DNA of 64,000 nt from Anaerolineae bacterium (GTDB lineage Bacteria > Chloroflexota > Anaerolineae > Aggregatilineales > Phototrophicaceae), in NCBI GenBank assembly GCA_020849765.1, contig JADLAY010000069.1:1-64000 (forward strand), read 5' to 3'. Below are positions 15,238 through 23,596 of the stretch, piece after piece. How positions within the stretch are numbered: position 1 is the first letter of the stretch; every line of letters starts with the position of its first letter. A model generated the notes under the pieces. It was not told where the DNA came from and did no database searches. It saw nothing but the letters and a program-made list of their open reading frames with translations. Position numbers and translations under genes: made by a program.

Positions 15238-15564
15238 CGGTGACTCCTAAGTGCGATGATAGAAAGACCAAACATGCTGCGAGTCTTCGCCCCGCAAACA
15301 GAATGCGAATCTCGTCGAATCTTGCACAGATTCTCTTTTGGTAAACATTTGACAGACTCGTTACAATCTCATTTTCCTGCCCATGCAAGACACATCGATG
15401 CACAGAGAAGGAGCTTTTTCAGACCAATCGTAGCCATTTTGACAGCGTTAATTCTCACTAAAACGCAGGCAAATCGCTACGGCCGAATTTCGCTCATCGT
15501 TTTTTGCTTTTCATGTTTTGGGTTGGTACATTTTCGCTTCTCTACTCAAATTAAGGAGACCACT
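15238..15564. promoter_or_regulatory. divergent intergenic region, phosphofructokinase / sugar importer
   Basis: A gap of 327 bases between divergent transcription units, more AT-rich than its surroundings. It contains two perfect TTGACA hexamers on the plus strand (15349-15354 and 15439-15444), but neither has a good -10 at 16-18 bases, so I do not call a promoter. An AAGGAG at 15553-15558 serves the binding-protein gene. An upstream extension of that gene's frame to 15256 is not protein-like. I see no RNA gene here. Confidence 0.4.
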
Positions 15565-16554
15565 ATGAAGAAGTTGGGTTTACTCGCGTTCGTTATCATA
15601 CTTATTCTTAGCGTTTCGGTTGTTCCTGCCTTTTCACAAGATGATGACACAATCGTCATTGGTTTTCTCCCCGGCGTCGTTGACCCCTTCTACCAGCTCA
15701 TGGAAATTGGCGTGAATCAGGCGATTGCGGATTCTGGTTTGAATATTGAACTTGTTGTTCAGATTCCAGAAAGCTTTTCGCCGACCACCCAGACGCCTCT
15801 GCTGGATGCGATGGTCGCGCGCGGTGACCTGGATTACCTGATTGTGGCGGCGACGGACAAAGAGCAGATGGTTGCTCCGCTCCAACTGGCGCACGATGCA
15901 GGTGTCGAGATCATCTCCGTGGATACGTTCATCGGCGATGGCGACTATGTCAATGGCCCCATCACCTTCCCGCTGTCCTACATCGGTTCGGACAACGCCG
16001 AGGGTGGCCGTATTGCGGCCCGCGCTCTGGCTGCCAATGTGGGCGAAGAGGGCAAGGTTTACGTCCAGAACGTGAACCCTGGCATCAGCACGACTGATCA
16101 GCGTGAAGAAGGTTTCCGCGAAGGTATCGCCGAATTCCCGAACATGGAAATCGTCGGCGTCGACTACAACGAAGACAATGAGAACCTGTCCGTGCAGCAG
16201 ACCGCGGCCGTCCTGGAACGCGAAGCCGACCTCGTCGGTATCTTCGGTACCAACGTGTTTAGCGCGAACGGTGCCGGTATCGCCGTCGGCAACGCCGGTC
16301 TGTCCGGCGCCATCGACGTCATCGCCTTCGACGCGACCAGCTTCGCGGCCGAGCAGATGCGCGCCGGTGTCGTCAGCATGATGATTGCGCAGAAGCCGTT
16401 CGACATGGGCTACCTGGCCGTTGAGATGGCGCTGGCGCATAACGCGGGCGTCACCAGCGTTCCGAAGCGCATCCCGACCGGCTACGCGGTCATCACGATG
16501 GACAACATTGATGATCCGGCCATCGCGCGCTTCATCTACGAAGTGGGTGAATAG
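15565..16554 (+). CDS. sugar ABC transporter substrate-binding protein
   Basis: The binding protein of the second importer, 329 residues. The signal peptide spans about residues 1-24 (MKKLGLLAFVIILILSVSVV, cleavage near AFS-QDD). The mature part is RbsB-like: IGFLPGVVDPFYQLMEIGVN, YLIVAATDKEQMV, VEIISVDTFIGDGD, YIGSDNAEGGRIAA, and the hinge GIFGTNVFSANGAGIAVG. ATG 15565 has AAGGAG seven bases upstream; the frame extends further 5' but without signal-peptide character. It leads an operon of permease, ATPase, two dehydrogenases, kinase, epimerase-like and aldolase genes, so its ligand should be the substrate of that route. The ligand is not identifiable by eye. Confidence 0.88.
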   Translation: MKKLGLLAFVIILILSVSVVPAFSQDDDTIVIGFLPGVVDPFYQLMEIGVNQAIADSGLNIELVVQIPESFSPTTQTPLLDAMVARGDLDYLIVAATDKEQMVAPLQLAHDAGVEIISVDTFIGDGDYVNGPITFPLSYIGSDNAEGGRIAARALAANVGEEGKVYVQNVNPGISTTDQREEGFREGIAEFPNMEIVGVDYNEDNENLSVQQTAAVLEREADLVGIFGTNVFSANGAGIAVGNAGLSGAIDVIAFDATSFAAEQMRAGVVSMMIAQKPFDMGYLAVEMALAHNAGVTSVPKRIPTGYAVITMDNIDDPAIARFIYEVGE

Positions 16555-16592
16555 TCGGCATCCAGCCTGAATCGGCGTGATTAAGTGAGTAG

Positions 16593-16615
16593 GGACGGGC
16601 ATGATGTGCCCGTCC
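16593..16615 (+). terminator. stem-loop after the binding-protein gene
   Basis: GGACGGGCA (16593-16601) and TGCCCGTCC (16607-16615) form a perfect 9-bp stem with a 5-base loop, 38 bases after the binding-protein stop. The following sequence TTACTTC is only weakly T-rich. Partial terminators or mRNA-stabilising hairpins at this place are common in importer operons, giving more binding protein than permease. That role is inferred. Confidence 0.6.
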
Positions 16616-16783
16616 TTACTTCATCTCAAAAAAGCATCGTGGTGCTTGCTAAAAATCTGACGGTTTCTCGAAGCGCGAACTGTGTTTTATGGTACCTTCC
16701 CCGTCCTGTGACGGCCCCAAATCCTTTTATCATCTACATCAACAGATTCCATCGTTCAACACGTCGATAAGGAGAGTTGCCGT

Positions 16784-17905
16784 ATGTCCGTAAATGTGAA
16801 CCAGGGAGGAGAAAAAAGCCGCTATCGACAACTCATCCTGACCCTGAGCCGTGTTTGGGCGTGGGTGTTCCTGGCGATTCTGATCGTGTTTTTCACCACG
16901 TCCGTCAATTTCAGCACGGACGGCAGCGTCAACTTCCTGACCGTTCGTACCTCACAAAATATTCTCATCGCCATCACCCCTGTTTTGCTCATGGGTCTTG
17001 GGCAAACCTTCGTCATCATCTCCGCCGGTATCGACCTGTCGGTCGGCTGGGTGATGGGGTTGTCCTCGGTCGTGACCGCGCTCGCGGCTCGTGATCTCGC
17101 GGCGGGTGGTACGGAACCCTACCTGGCGATCTTCATCGGCATGGTGCTTGGGGTCGTCGTCGCCGCCATCTTTGGCGTGATCAATGGCGTGATTATTGCA
17201 AAGCTAAAAGTACCTCCTTTTATCGTCACCCTCGGCATGTCTTTCATCGCCCGCGGCACTGCGCTGCTGGTCGGCGGCGGCATGACCATCGGTGGCCTGC
17301 CGCCGGAATTCCGCAACGTCGGCAACGAGGCGCTCTTTTATCTCGTCAGTGGCGGCGAGAAAGCCGGGCTCTATTTCCTGAGTGCGCCCGAACTCTCCCG
17401 TGAAAGTTTGCGCAGCCTGGATCGCATCTTTTCCTGGCCCGTCGTCATCACGACCATATTCGTCGCGATGGCGATGTTCCTCTTGCACCGAACGCGCTTT
17501 GGTCGGCACACACTGGCGATCGGCGGCAACGCTGAGGCCTCACTGCGCGCGGGTATTCCGGTCGACCGCCACACGATCCTGCTCTACACCATGTCGGCGG
17601 CCACGGCCGGCATTGCCGGTGCGCTGCATACCGCTCGCTTTTCCGGCGGCGATGCCCGCGCGGGCGATCCGCTCCTCCTCGGTTCCATCGCTGCGGTCAT
17701 CATCGGCGGCGTCAGCCTGTTCGGTGGCTCCGGCACGATTATCGGTACGGTCATTGGCGCCCTGATTATTGCCGTGCTGCAAACCGGGTTGGTCATGCTC
17801 AGCGTCGATCCCTTCTGGCAGTTCGTTGTCGTCGGTGTCGTCGTCATCCTGGCCGTTTTGATCGACCAATCCCGCGACTTGATCATTGGGCGCGGTGACG
17901 CGTAG
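16784..17905 (+). CDS. sugar ABC transporter permease (RbsC-like)
   Basis: 373-residue inner-membrane permease with many hydrophobic segments. VIISAGIDLSVGWVMGLSS matches the conserved AGGIDLSVGS element of ribose-type permeases, and IIGGVSLFGGSGTIIGTVIG matches the late loop. The segment of about residues 180-215 between membrane spans is longer than usual. ATG 16784 follows AAGGAG at 16769-16774. It is followed 16 bases later by its ATPase. It forms the transmembrane channel for the sugar bound by the preceding protein. Confidence 0.88.
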   Translation: MSVNVNQGGEKSRYRQLILTLSRVWAWVFLAILIVFFTTSVNFSTDGSVNFLTVRTSQNILIAITPVLLMGLGQTFVIISAGIDLSVGWVMGLSSVVTALAARDLAAGGTEPYLAIFIGMVLGVVVAAIFGVINGVIIAKLKVPPFIVTLGMSFIARGTALLVGGGMTIGGLPPEFRNVGNEALFYLVSGGEKAGLYFLSAPELSRESLRSLDRIFSWPVVITTIFVAMAMFLLHRTRFGRHTLAIGGNAEASLRAGIPVDRHTILLYTMSAATAGIAGALHTARFSGGDARAGDPLLLGSIAAVIIGGVSLFGGSGTIIGTVIGALIIAVLQTGLVMLSVDPFWQFVVVGVVVILAVLIDQSRDLIIGRGDA

Positions 17906-17921
17906 GTAAGGAGAAACCATC

Positions 17922-18710
17922 ATGGCAACCAATGGACACACTGACCCCGTACTCTCCTTGCGCAACATCGTCAAGCGCTTCGGTGGCCTCACAGCCGTCA
18001 AGGATGTCGACCTCGACGTCTCTGGCGGGGAAGTCGTCGGCCTGGTCGGCGATAATGGCGCCGGCAAATCGACGTTGATCAAATGCATCTCCGGCGTTTA
18101 TCACCCCGAAGAAGGACAAATCATCTTCCAGGGCAAGGCCGCCCATTTCCCACGCCCCATTGATGCGCGCGATGCAGGGATCGAAACGATCTACCAGGAT
18201 CTGGCGCTCGCAGGCAACCTCAACGTCGGCGCGAATATCTTCTTGGGACGCGAAGTGCGCAAGAGTTCGCTCGGCGGCCTGATCAAGACCCTCAACAACA
18301 AATACATGACGAACGAAGCGAAAAAGGTCGTCGAGTCGCTCGACATCCACCTGCCGAATTACGAGCAGCAGATCAACAATCTGTCCGGTGGGCAGCGGCA
18401 GTCCGTCGCCATCGCGCGCGCGGTCTACTGGGATGCCAAGATGATGATCATGGACGAGCCGACCAACAACCTGGGCGTGCCCGAACAACGCAAAGTTCTG
18501 GAGATCATTCGCACCCTGCGCGAACGGCGGGTGCCTGTCATTCTGATCAGTCACACGCTGCCTGATGTGTTCGAAGTCGCCGACCGCATTGTGATCATGC
18601 ATCGTGGGCGTAAAGTCGCCGACAAGCGCGTTGCAGAAACCAACAGCCAGGAAGTGGTGCAGTACATGGTGGGTGCCCTGGACGACTTTCCGGAGACCCG
18701 GTCGGCCTGA
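17922..18710 (+). CDS. sugar ABC transporter ATP-binding protein (single domain)
   Basis: 262 residues with one ABC domain. Walker A GDNGAGKST at 43-51, ABC signature LSGGQRQSVAIARA, Walker B MMIMDEPTNNLG, and a switch His in LISHT. Like the ATPase at 1524-2279 it is the short FrcA-type form. It probably acts as a homodimer with the permease upstream. ATG 17922 has AAGGAG nearby. The Walker B is followed by NNLG, where a typical D-loop often reads SALD-like; this is a mild deviation seen in this subgroup. Confidence 0.88.
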   Translation: MATNGHTDPVLSLRNIVKRFGGLTAVKDVDLDVSGGEVVGLVGDNGAGKSTLIKCISGVYHPEEGQIIFQGKAAHFPRPIDARDAGIETIYQDLALAGNLNVGANIFLGREVRKSSLGGLIKTLNNKYMTNEAKKVVESLDIHLPNYEQQINNLSGGQRQSVAIARAVYWDAKMMIMDEPTNNLGVPEQRKVLEIIRTLRERRVPVILISHTLPDVFEVADRIVIMHRGRKVADKRVAETNSQEVVQYMVGALDDFPETRSA

Positions 18711-18753
18711 CCAATCTCGCTGATAACCCTAGAGTTTTATTATGGAGATGACG

Positions 18754-19485
18754 ATGGCCCATTCACTTGATGGCAAGGTCGTGATTATCACGGGCGCAAG
18801 CTCCGGGATTGGCGCTGCAACCGCTCGTATGATGGCTCCGCTGGGATGCAAGCTCACCCTTGCCGCACGCTCGGTAGATAAACTGAACGCCCTGGCCGAC
18901 AGCCTCGATACGGAAACCCTGGTGGTTCCGGCCAACGTGACGGTGCGTGCCGATGTCGAAGCGATGGTCGAGCAGACGATTCAGAAGTTCGGGCGTGTGG
19001 ACGTCATGTTCGCCAACGCCGGGATTTATATCCCCGGAAAAATCGACGAGGGCGACCCGGATGCCTGGGCCAACCTCATGAACGTGAACATCGATGGCGT
19101 TCTCTACTGTGTGCACGCCGTCCTCCCGCAGATGAAGAAACAGCAATCCGGCGACATTCTGATCACCAGTTCCATCTCCGGTTTTATCGACATCGACTGG
19201 GAGCCGATCTACAGCGCATCCAAACACGCCATCCAGGGATTCGTACACACGATACGGCGGCAGGTTTCCTCGATGGGCATTCGCGTCGGCGCGATTGCGC
19301 CTGGGGCGGTGGCGAACGAATTGTGGGGCTACAGCGACCCGGCAGAAATCGAGAAGGTCTCTGTGCAAGATCACCAGTTCATCAAGTCCGAAGATGTCGC
19401 CAATTCGGTCGTTTTCATGCTGTCGCAGCCGCCCTACGTGACGATCCGTGATCTGGTCATTCTGCCGCAGAATCAAGACATCTAG
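18754..19485 (+). CDS. short-chain dehydrogenase/reductase
   Basis: A classical SDR of about 243 residues. N-terminal cofactor motif TGASSGIG, NAG motif FANAGIY, the active-site Ser in ITSSISGF and YSASKHA with catalytic Tyr and Lys. An Arg in the LAARSVDK segment after the second strand suggests NADP preference. Three in-frame ATGs exist (18742, 18748, 18754); GGAG at 18744-18747 is six bases before 18754, so I choose that. In its operon it could oxidise a sugar alcohol or reduce a keto-sugar. The exact substrate is unknown. Confidence 0.82.
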   Translation: MAHSLDGKVVIITGASSGIGAATARMMAPLGCKLTLAARSVDKLNALADSLDTETLVVPANVTVRADVEAMVEQTIQKFGRVDVMFANAGIYIPGKIDEGDPDAWANLMNVNIDGVLYCVHAVLPQMKKQQSGDILITSSISGFIDIDWEPIYSASKHAIQGFVHTIRRQVSSMGIRVGAIAPGAVANELWGYSDPAEIEKVSVQDHQFIKSEDVANSVVFMLSQPPYVTIRDLVILPQNQDI

Positions 19486-19500
19486 ACCAAACTGAGATGA

Positions 19501-19544
19501 CCGTCAGCCTTGCCTACCTGCATGAGAATAAACAGGGCTGACGG
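19501..19544 (+). repeat. inverted repeat between the two SDR genes
   Basis: CCGTCAGCC (19501-19509) and GGCTGACGG (19536-19544) are perfect 9-base complements separated by 26 bases, in the 149-base gap between the two dehydrogenase genes. It could fold in mRNA to modulate downstream expression, or be an operator. There is no T-tract, so it is not a normal terminator. Confidence 0.4.
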
Positions 19545-19634
19545 ATCGAATGTCGTCTGGGGCAAATTGCAGAGCATCCGACGATGTGCTCCTGGGCGCG
19601 GCCGTCAATCAATCTGGAGAATAGGAAATCCATC

Positions 19635-20429
19635 GTGACACCACAGACATCAATCCTGGATCGTTTTCGGCTGACAGGACGTACCGCGCTCGTGACCGGT
19701 GCGGGTTCAGGCATTGGGCGCGGCTTCGCGCACGCACTGGCACAGGCAGGTGCCAGAGTCGCCGTCGTCGACGTCTCTGCCCAGGCTGCCGAAACCGTTG
19801 CCAACGAGATCACTGAAGCTGGCGCTGAAGCCATCGCGCTGACCGCCGACGTGACCAGTACCGATCAGGTCCAGAAGATGGTCGATACGATTATCGATCA
19901 TTGGGGCGGATTGACCATCGGTGTCAACAACGCCGGGATCGCGGGCTGGTTCGACTCGGAAACGATGCCAGAGGCCGAGTGGCGCAAGATCATGGCGGTC
20001 AATCTCGACGGGGTGTTCTACTGCGCGCAAGCCGAGGGCCGCGTCATGCTCGAAGCCGGATACGGCAAGATCGTCAATACGGCGTCGATGTCGGCGCACA
20101 TCGCGAACACACCGCAAAATCAGGCCGCCTACAACACCTCCAAAGCGGGCGTGCTGCATCTCACCCGCAGCCTGGCGGCGGAATGGGCCCCGCGCGGCGT
20201 GCGGGTGAACAGCATCAGCCCCGGCTATACCAAAACTGCCCTGGTCGAGCAGTTCATCAACGAACCGATCGGCGCAGAAAAATTCCCGCATTGGATGGAA
20301 CGCACACCGATGGGCAAGATGGCCGAAGTCTCTGATCTGGTTGGAGCACTGGTCTATCTCGCGTCCGAGGCGTCGGACTTCATGACGGGACAGGACATGA
20401 TTATCGATGGTGGTTATTGTGTCTGGTAA
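19635..20429 (+). CDS. short-chain dehydrogenase/reductase, polyol-type
   Basis: 264 residues, classical SDR: TGAGSGIGRGFA cofactor motif, VVDVS with an Asp after the second strand (suggesting NAD preference, unlike the preceding SDR), VNNAGIAGWF, catalytic Ser in NTASMSAH, YNTSKAG and VNSISPGYTKT. This pattern resembles sorbitol/mannitol-type and 3-oxoacyl-type SDRs. I place the start at GTG 19635, which has AGGAAA upstream and begins the family-like region; the frame from 19584 lacks a ribosome site. With the sugar importer and kinase around it, polyol or sugar oxidation is the likely job. Confidence 0.82.
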   Translation: MTPQTSILDRFRLTGRTALVTGAGSGIGRGFAHALAQAGARVAVVDVSAQAAETVANEITEAGAEAIALTADVTSTDQVQKMVDTIIDHWGGLTIGVNNAGIAGWFDSETMPEAEWRKIMAVNLDGVFYCAQAEGRVMLEAGYGKIVNTASMSAHIANTPQNQAAYNTSKAGVLHLTRSLAAEWAPRGVRVNSISPGYTKTALVEQFINEPIGAEKFPHWMERTPMGKMAEVSDLVGALVYLASEASDFMTGQDMIIDGGYCVW

Positions 20430-20446
20430 TTTGTAGTCGTTTGTCA

Positions 20447-20524
20447 CTTTCGCCAGCGGGCTTCAAGCGGCATACTGAAACATGTCGCTTTCCGTGGAAG
20501 TCATCGGGTTGAGTCTGGCGAAAG
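20447..20524 (+). repeat. long-range inverted repeat before the PfkB gene
   Basis: CTTTCGCCAG (20447-20456) and CTGGCGAAAG (20515-20524) are perfect 10-base complements separated by 58 bases in the 129-base gap before the PfkB kinase gene. It may be a folded mRNA element or a pair of regulator half-sites. No T-tract follows. Confidence 0.4.
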
Positions 20525-20558
20525 CATTGTCGGCTCAGCAAAAGTGATCGTGTGACTC

Positions 20559-21509
20559 ATGCCATTCGACATTCTGACCTTTGGTGAAGCGCTGGTCGAG
20601 ATCATGCGCCCCGGCGTCGATCAACCGCTCGACGCGCCGGGCACATTCGAAGGGCCATTCCCCAGCGGTGCCCCGTTCATCTTCACCGTGCAGGCCGCGC
20701 GGTTAGGAGCGAACGCTGCCTGCATCGGCTGCGTCGGCGATGACGCGTTCGGGCGCTGCCAGTTGAATCAACTGCGCGCCGATGGCGTGACGACCGATGT
20801 CGTGCACGTCCTGCCCGATCACACGACCGGCGTCGCGTTTGTCGCCTACGAGAAAAATGGCTCGCGCGACTTCGTCTTCCACATGCGCAATGCGGCATCC
20901 GGCCAACTTTCGCCGGAACTCCTGGATGAAAGCTGGTTTGAAGGGCTGCGCCTGCTGCATATCTCCGGCTCGACGCTGGCCATGCACGACGATGCCCTGG
21001 CAATGGGGCTGAGAGCCTTGGAGCTGGCGGTCGCCGCCGGTGCTAAGATCAGTTTTGATCCCAACGTTCGCCCGCAGTTGATGTCGTTCGAACGCGCGCG
21101 CGACGCCTACGCCCCCTTCCTGGAGGCCGCCGATGTCATCCTGGCGACCGTCGACGAAGCGCTCAAGCTGACCGGCGCGCCCAATCTCCAGGCGGCTGCC
21201 GAAGCGCTGCTCAACCGGCGCGCTGAACGGCTCGTCATTGCGCACTATGGGGATCGCGGCTGCACCATCCACAAGGCGAGTGGGGTTGAATTTGCGCAGC
21301 CCTTCGCGGTCGAAGAAATCGACCCGACCGGCGCGGGCGATTGTTTTAACGCAGGCTTCCTCGTTCGGTGGCTGGAAGGCGCAGCGCCAGCCGAGGCGGC
21401 AAGCTTTGCCAATGCCTGCGGCGCACTTGCAGTCACTGCGCGCGGCCCCATGGCTGGGGCCAAAACGCGCTCTGAGGTTGAAGCTTTTCTCAAGCGAGGT
21501 GAAAACTAA
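20559..21509 (+). CDS. PfkB-family carbohydrate kinase
   Basis: 316 residues of the ribokinase/PfkB family. FGEALVEIMRPG at the start and GCVGDDAFG are family N-terminal motifs, SFDPNVRPQL is a substrate/dimer region, and DPTGAGDCFNAGFL is PfkB signature 2 with the catalytic Asp. It resembles 2-keto-3-deoxygluconate and fructose kinases. In this operon it should phosphorylate the sugar made by the dehydrogenases before aldol cleavage. The stop overlaps the next start (TAATG), showing coupling. The precise substrate is not determinable by eye. Confidence 0.85.
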   Translation: MPFDILTFGEALVEIMRPGVDQPLDAPGTFEGPFPSGAPFIFTVQAARLGANAACIGCVGDDAFGRCQLNQLRADGVTTDVVHVLPDHTTGVAFVAYEKNGSRDFVFHMRNAASGQLSPELLDESWFEGLRLLHISGSTLAMHDDALAMGLRALELAVAAGAKISFDPNVRPQLMSFERARDAYAPFLEAADVILATVDEALKLTGAPNLQAAAEALLNRRAERLVIAHYGDRGCTIHKASGVEFAQPFAVEEIDPTGAGDCFNAGFLVRWLEGAAPAEAASFANACGALAVTARGPMAGAKTRSEVEAFLKRGEN

Positions 21510-22591
21510 TGGTTGATTCAGGATTGTGGACACGCGATGTGCTCGAACGGCACAGTGTCGACATGCGACAGTTCGTCGGTTTTCGTTCGTCCACGCTGCC
21601 GAATGGCGTCCGCATGATCGAGGCGTACAACGTCAGCGGCCTGCGCTATATCATCCTCCCGGATCGCGGCCTGGACGTGTGGGCGGCCTATTACAACGGC
21701 ATGCCGCTGACCTGGCTGGCGCAGAACGCTCCCTACCAGCCGGATTACGGCCAGCTCTGGCTGCAGCAGTTCAACGGCGGCATTCTGGTGACCTGCGGCC
21801 TGACGCACGTCGGCCCGCCGGAACAGGACGCGGAGACCGGTGAAGTTCGCGATCTGCACGGTCTGTACACACGCCAGCGTTCCAGCGACCCCAGTGTCAC
21901 CGGCGGCTGGCAGGACAACGGCGACTATGTGTTGCGCCTGGAGGCGGATATCGCCGAGGGCTGGCTGCACGGCTATCAGATGCGCGTGCACCGCACCTAT
22001 GAATTGAGCCTGACCGCGCCGGAAATCCGCGTCCATGACACGGTTTCGAACCTGGGCGATCAGCCGCTGCCACTGATGCTGCTCTATCACTGCAACATGG
22101 GCTACCCGATCGTACGCCAGGGCACGCGCCTGGAAGTGGCGAGCGATGTTTATTCACGCGACGAAGAAGCTCAAAAGGGCTATGATCGTTGGGCGGAATA
22201 CGACGCGGCCATCCCCGGCTACAAGGAGCAGGTTTACTTCCACCAGGTTCGCATCAACGGCACGGAGAGCGAAGCGGCTCTCATCACCGGTGATCATCTG
22301 GCACTGGGCTTCCGCTGGGATGCGGTCGCGCTGCCTTACCTGACGCAGTGGAAGAATGTGCGCCATGGCATGTACGTGCACGGCATCGAGCCGGGCAACT
22401 GCCTGCCTGAAGGCCGCAACGCAGCCCGCCAAAATGGACGCTTGCAGATGATCGACGCGGGTGAGACGAAAGACTTCGGGCAACTGACGCTGACCGTCTA
22501 CGACGACGAGCAGAAGGTGTCCGCACTTCGTGCCCGCATCGCCAATCTGCGAAGTGATGGTGAACCGGTCGTCGGCTGCAAGCTACCGTAA
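21509..22591 (+). CDS. DUF4432 aldose-epimerase-like protein
   Basis: 360 residues resembling the DUF4432 group of the galactose mutarotase fold. Visible stretches are LPDRGLDVWAAYYNG, FNGGILVTCGLTHVGPP with a His, YELSLTAPEIRVHDTV, MLLYHCNMGYPI with another His, and a late HGIEPGNC with a Glu. These are the kind of His/Glu positions used in mutarotases. It may interconvert anomers or epimers of the imported sugar. Its start shares one base with the kinase stop. No signal peptide is present, so it is cytoplasmic. The function is inferred from family and context. Confidence 0.7.
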   Translation: MVDSGLWTRDVLERHSVDMRQFVGFRSSTLPNGVRMIEAYNVSGLRYIILPDRGLDVWAAYYNGMPLTWLAQNAPYQPDYGQLWLQQFNGGILVTCGLTHVGPPEQDAETGEVRDLHGLYTRQRSSDPSVTGGWQDNGDYVLRLEADIAEGWLHGYQMRVHRTYELSLTAPEIRVHDTVSNLGDQPLPLMLLYHCNMGYPIVRQGTRLEVASDVYSRDEEAQKGYDRWAEYDAAIPGYKEQVYFHQVRINGTESEAALITGDHLALGFRWDAVALPYLTQWKNVRHGMYVHGIEPGNCLPEGRNAARQNGRLQMIDAGETKDFGQLTLTVYDDEQKVSALRARIANLRSDGEPVVGCKLP

Positions 22592-22618
22592 CGACTGATG
22601 TATGGAGAAAGTTGACAA

Positions 22619-23587
22619 ATGACGTACACCCTTACCCCCGGGCGCTGGCGCGGCCTGAAAACGACCAGCACCACAGACAACGTTTTCACGATCCTGGCAT
22701 TTGACCAGCGCGGCAGCTTCCGCAAGATGCTGCCCGCAGAAACCTCGTACGCCGACGCGGTCAAGGTCAAGAGTGAGGTTGTGATCACGCTGACGCAGAC
22801 GACGAGCGCCGTCCTGCTGGATAACTACTACGGTCTGCTGCCCGCGCTGCACATGCGCGGCGGCGCAGGCTTGCTGATGGCGCTTGAGGAAAGCGGCTAC
22901 AGCGGCGATTCGACCTATCGCGGCATCATCTTCAACGACGACTGGACGGTCGCCAAGATCAAGCAGATGGGCGCTTCGGCGGTCAAGCTGCTGGCGTATT
23001 ACCATCCGGAGGCGGGCGCGCTGGCCGAAGAAATCGAAGGCGTCGTCGCGGACGTCATCGCGGAATGCCACAAGCACGATCTGCCGCTCTTCCTGGAGCC
23101 GGTGTCGTACAGTCTGGATGCGAACGTCAAGAAGGACAGTGCCGCCTATGCGGAGACGCGCCCCGCCGTGGTGCGCGAGACGGCCAGACGGCTGTGCGCG
23201 CTCGGCCCGGACGTGCTCAAGCTGGAATTCCCGATGGATGCGGCCTTCAACAGCGATCACGAGGGTTGGCGCGGCGCTTGCGAAGCGATCAGCGAGGTGA
23301 GCACGGTGCCGTGGGTGCTGCTCAGCGCTGGCGTCGATTACGAGACGTTCCTGGATCAGGCGCGCATCGCCTGCCAGGCGGGCGCCAGTGGCTGGCTGGC
23401 CGGGCGTGCCATCTGGAAAGAATGCACGGCCATGTCGCAAGAAGACCGCGCGCGCTTCCTGGCCGGGGCTGCCACCAGCCGCACCCAGGAGCTCGTGCAG
23501 GTCGCGACCGAGTCGGCGCGCCCATGGACGGATTTCTACACGCCGATCGAAGCCAGCGAAGACTGGTTCACGGCATACGAGGCGTAA
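22619..23587 (+). CDS. LacD/YihT-type class I aldolase
   Basis: 322 residues of the DeoC/LacD aldolase group, which contains tagatose-1,6-bisphosphate aldolase and sulfofructose-phosphate aldolase. Visible: AFDQRGSFRKM (27-37), VKLLAYYHPEA, FLEPVSYSLD, VLKLEFPMD with Lys201 as the probable Schiff-base residue, PWVLLSAGVD, and AGASGWLAGRAIW. The last two read much like YihT. It should cleave a phosphorylated ketose to three-carbon units. It ends the operon and converges on hypE, with nine bases between them. I call the class with confidence but not the substrate. Confidence 0.78.
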   Translation: MTYTLTPGRWRGLKTTSTTDNVFTILAFDQRGSFRKMLPAETSYADAVKVKSEVVITLTQTTSAVLLDNYYGLLPALHMRGGAGLLMALEESGYSGDSTYRGIIFNDDWTVAKIKQMGASAVKLLAYYHPEAGALAEEIEGVVADVIAECHKHDLPLFLEPVSYSLDANVKKDSAAYAETRPAVVRETARRLCALGPDVLKLEFPMDAAFNSDHEGWRGACEAISEVSTVPWVLLSAGVDYETFLDQARIACQAGASGWLAGRAIWKECTAMSQEDRARFLAGAATSRTQELVQVATESARPWTDFYTPIEASEDWFTAYEA

Positions 23588-23596
23588 GCCAGCGCG

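Noticed and set aside
15349..15377. Promoter at the TTGACA before the second importer
   Set aside because: No acceptable -10 occurs at 16-18 bases for this hexamer or the one at 15439, so only the region is described.
15565..23587. Sulfoquinovose degradation operon
   Set aside because: Kinase, mutarotase-like and YihT-like genes fit in part, but sulfoquinovosidase, isomerase and a sulfolactaldehyde enzyme are missing. Kept only as one possible substrate.
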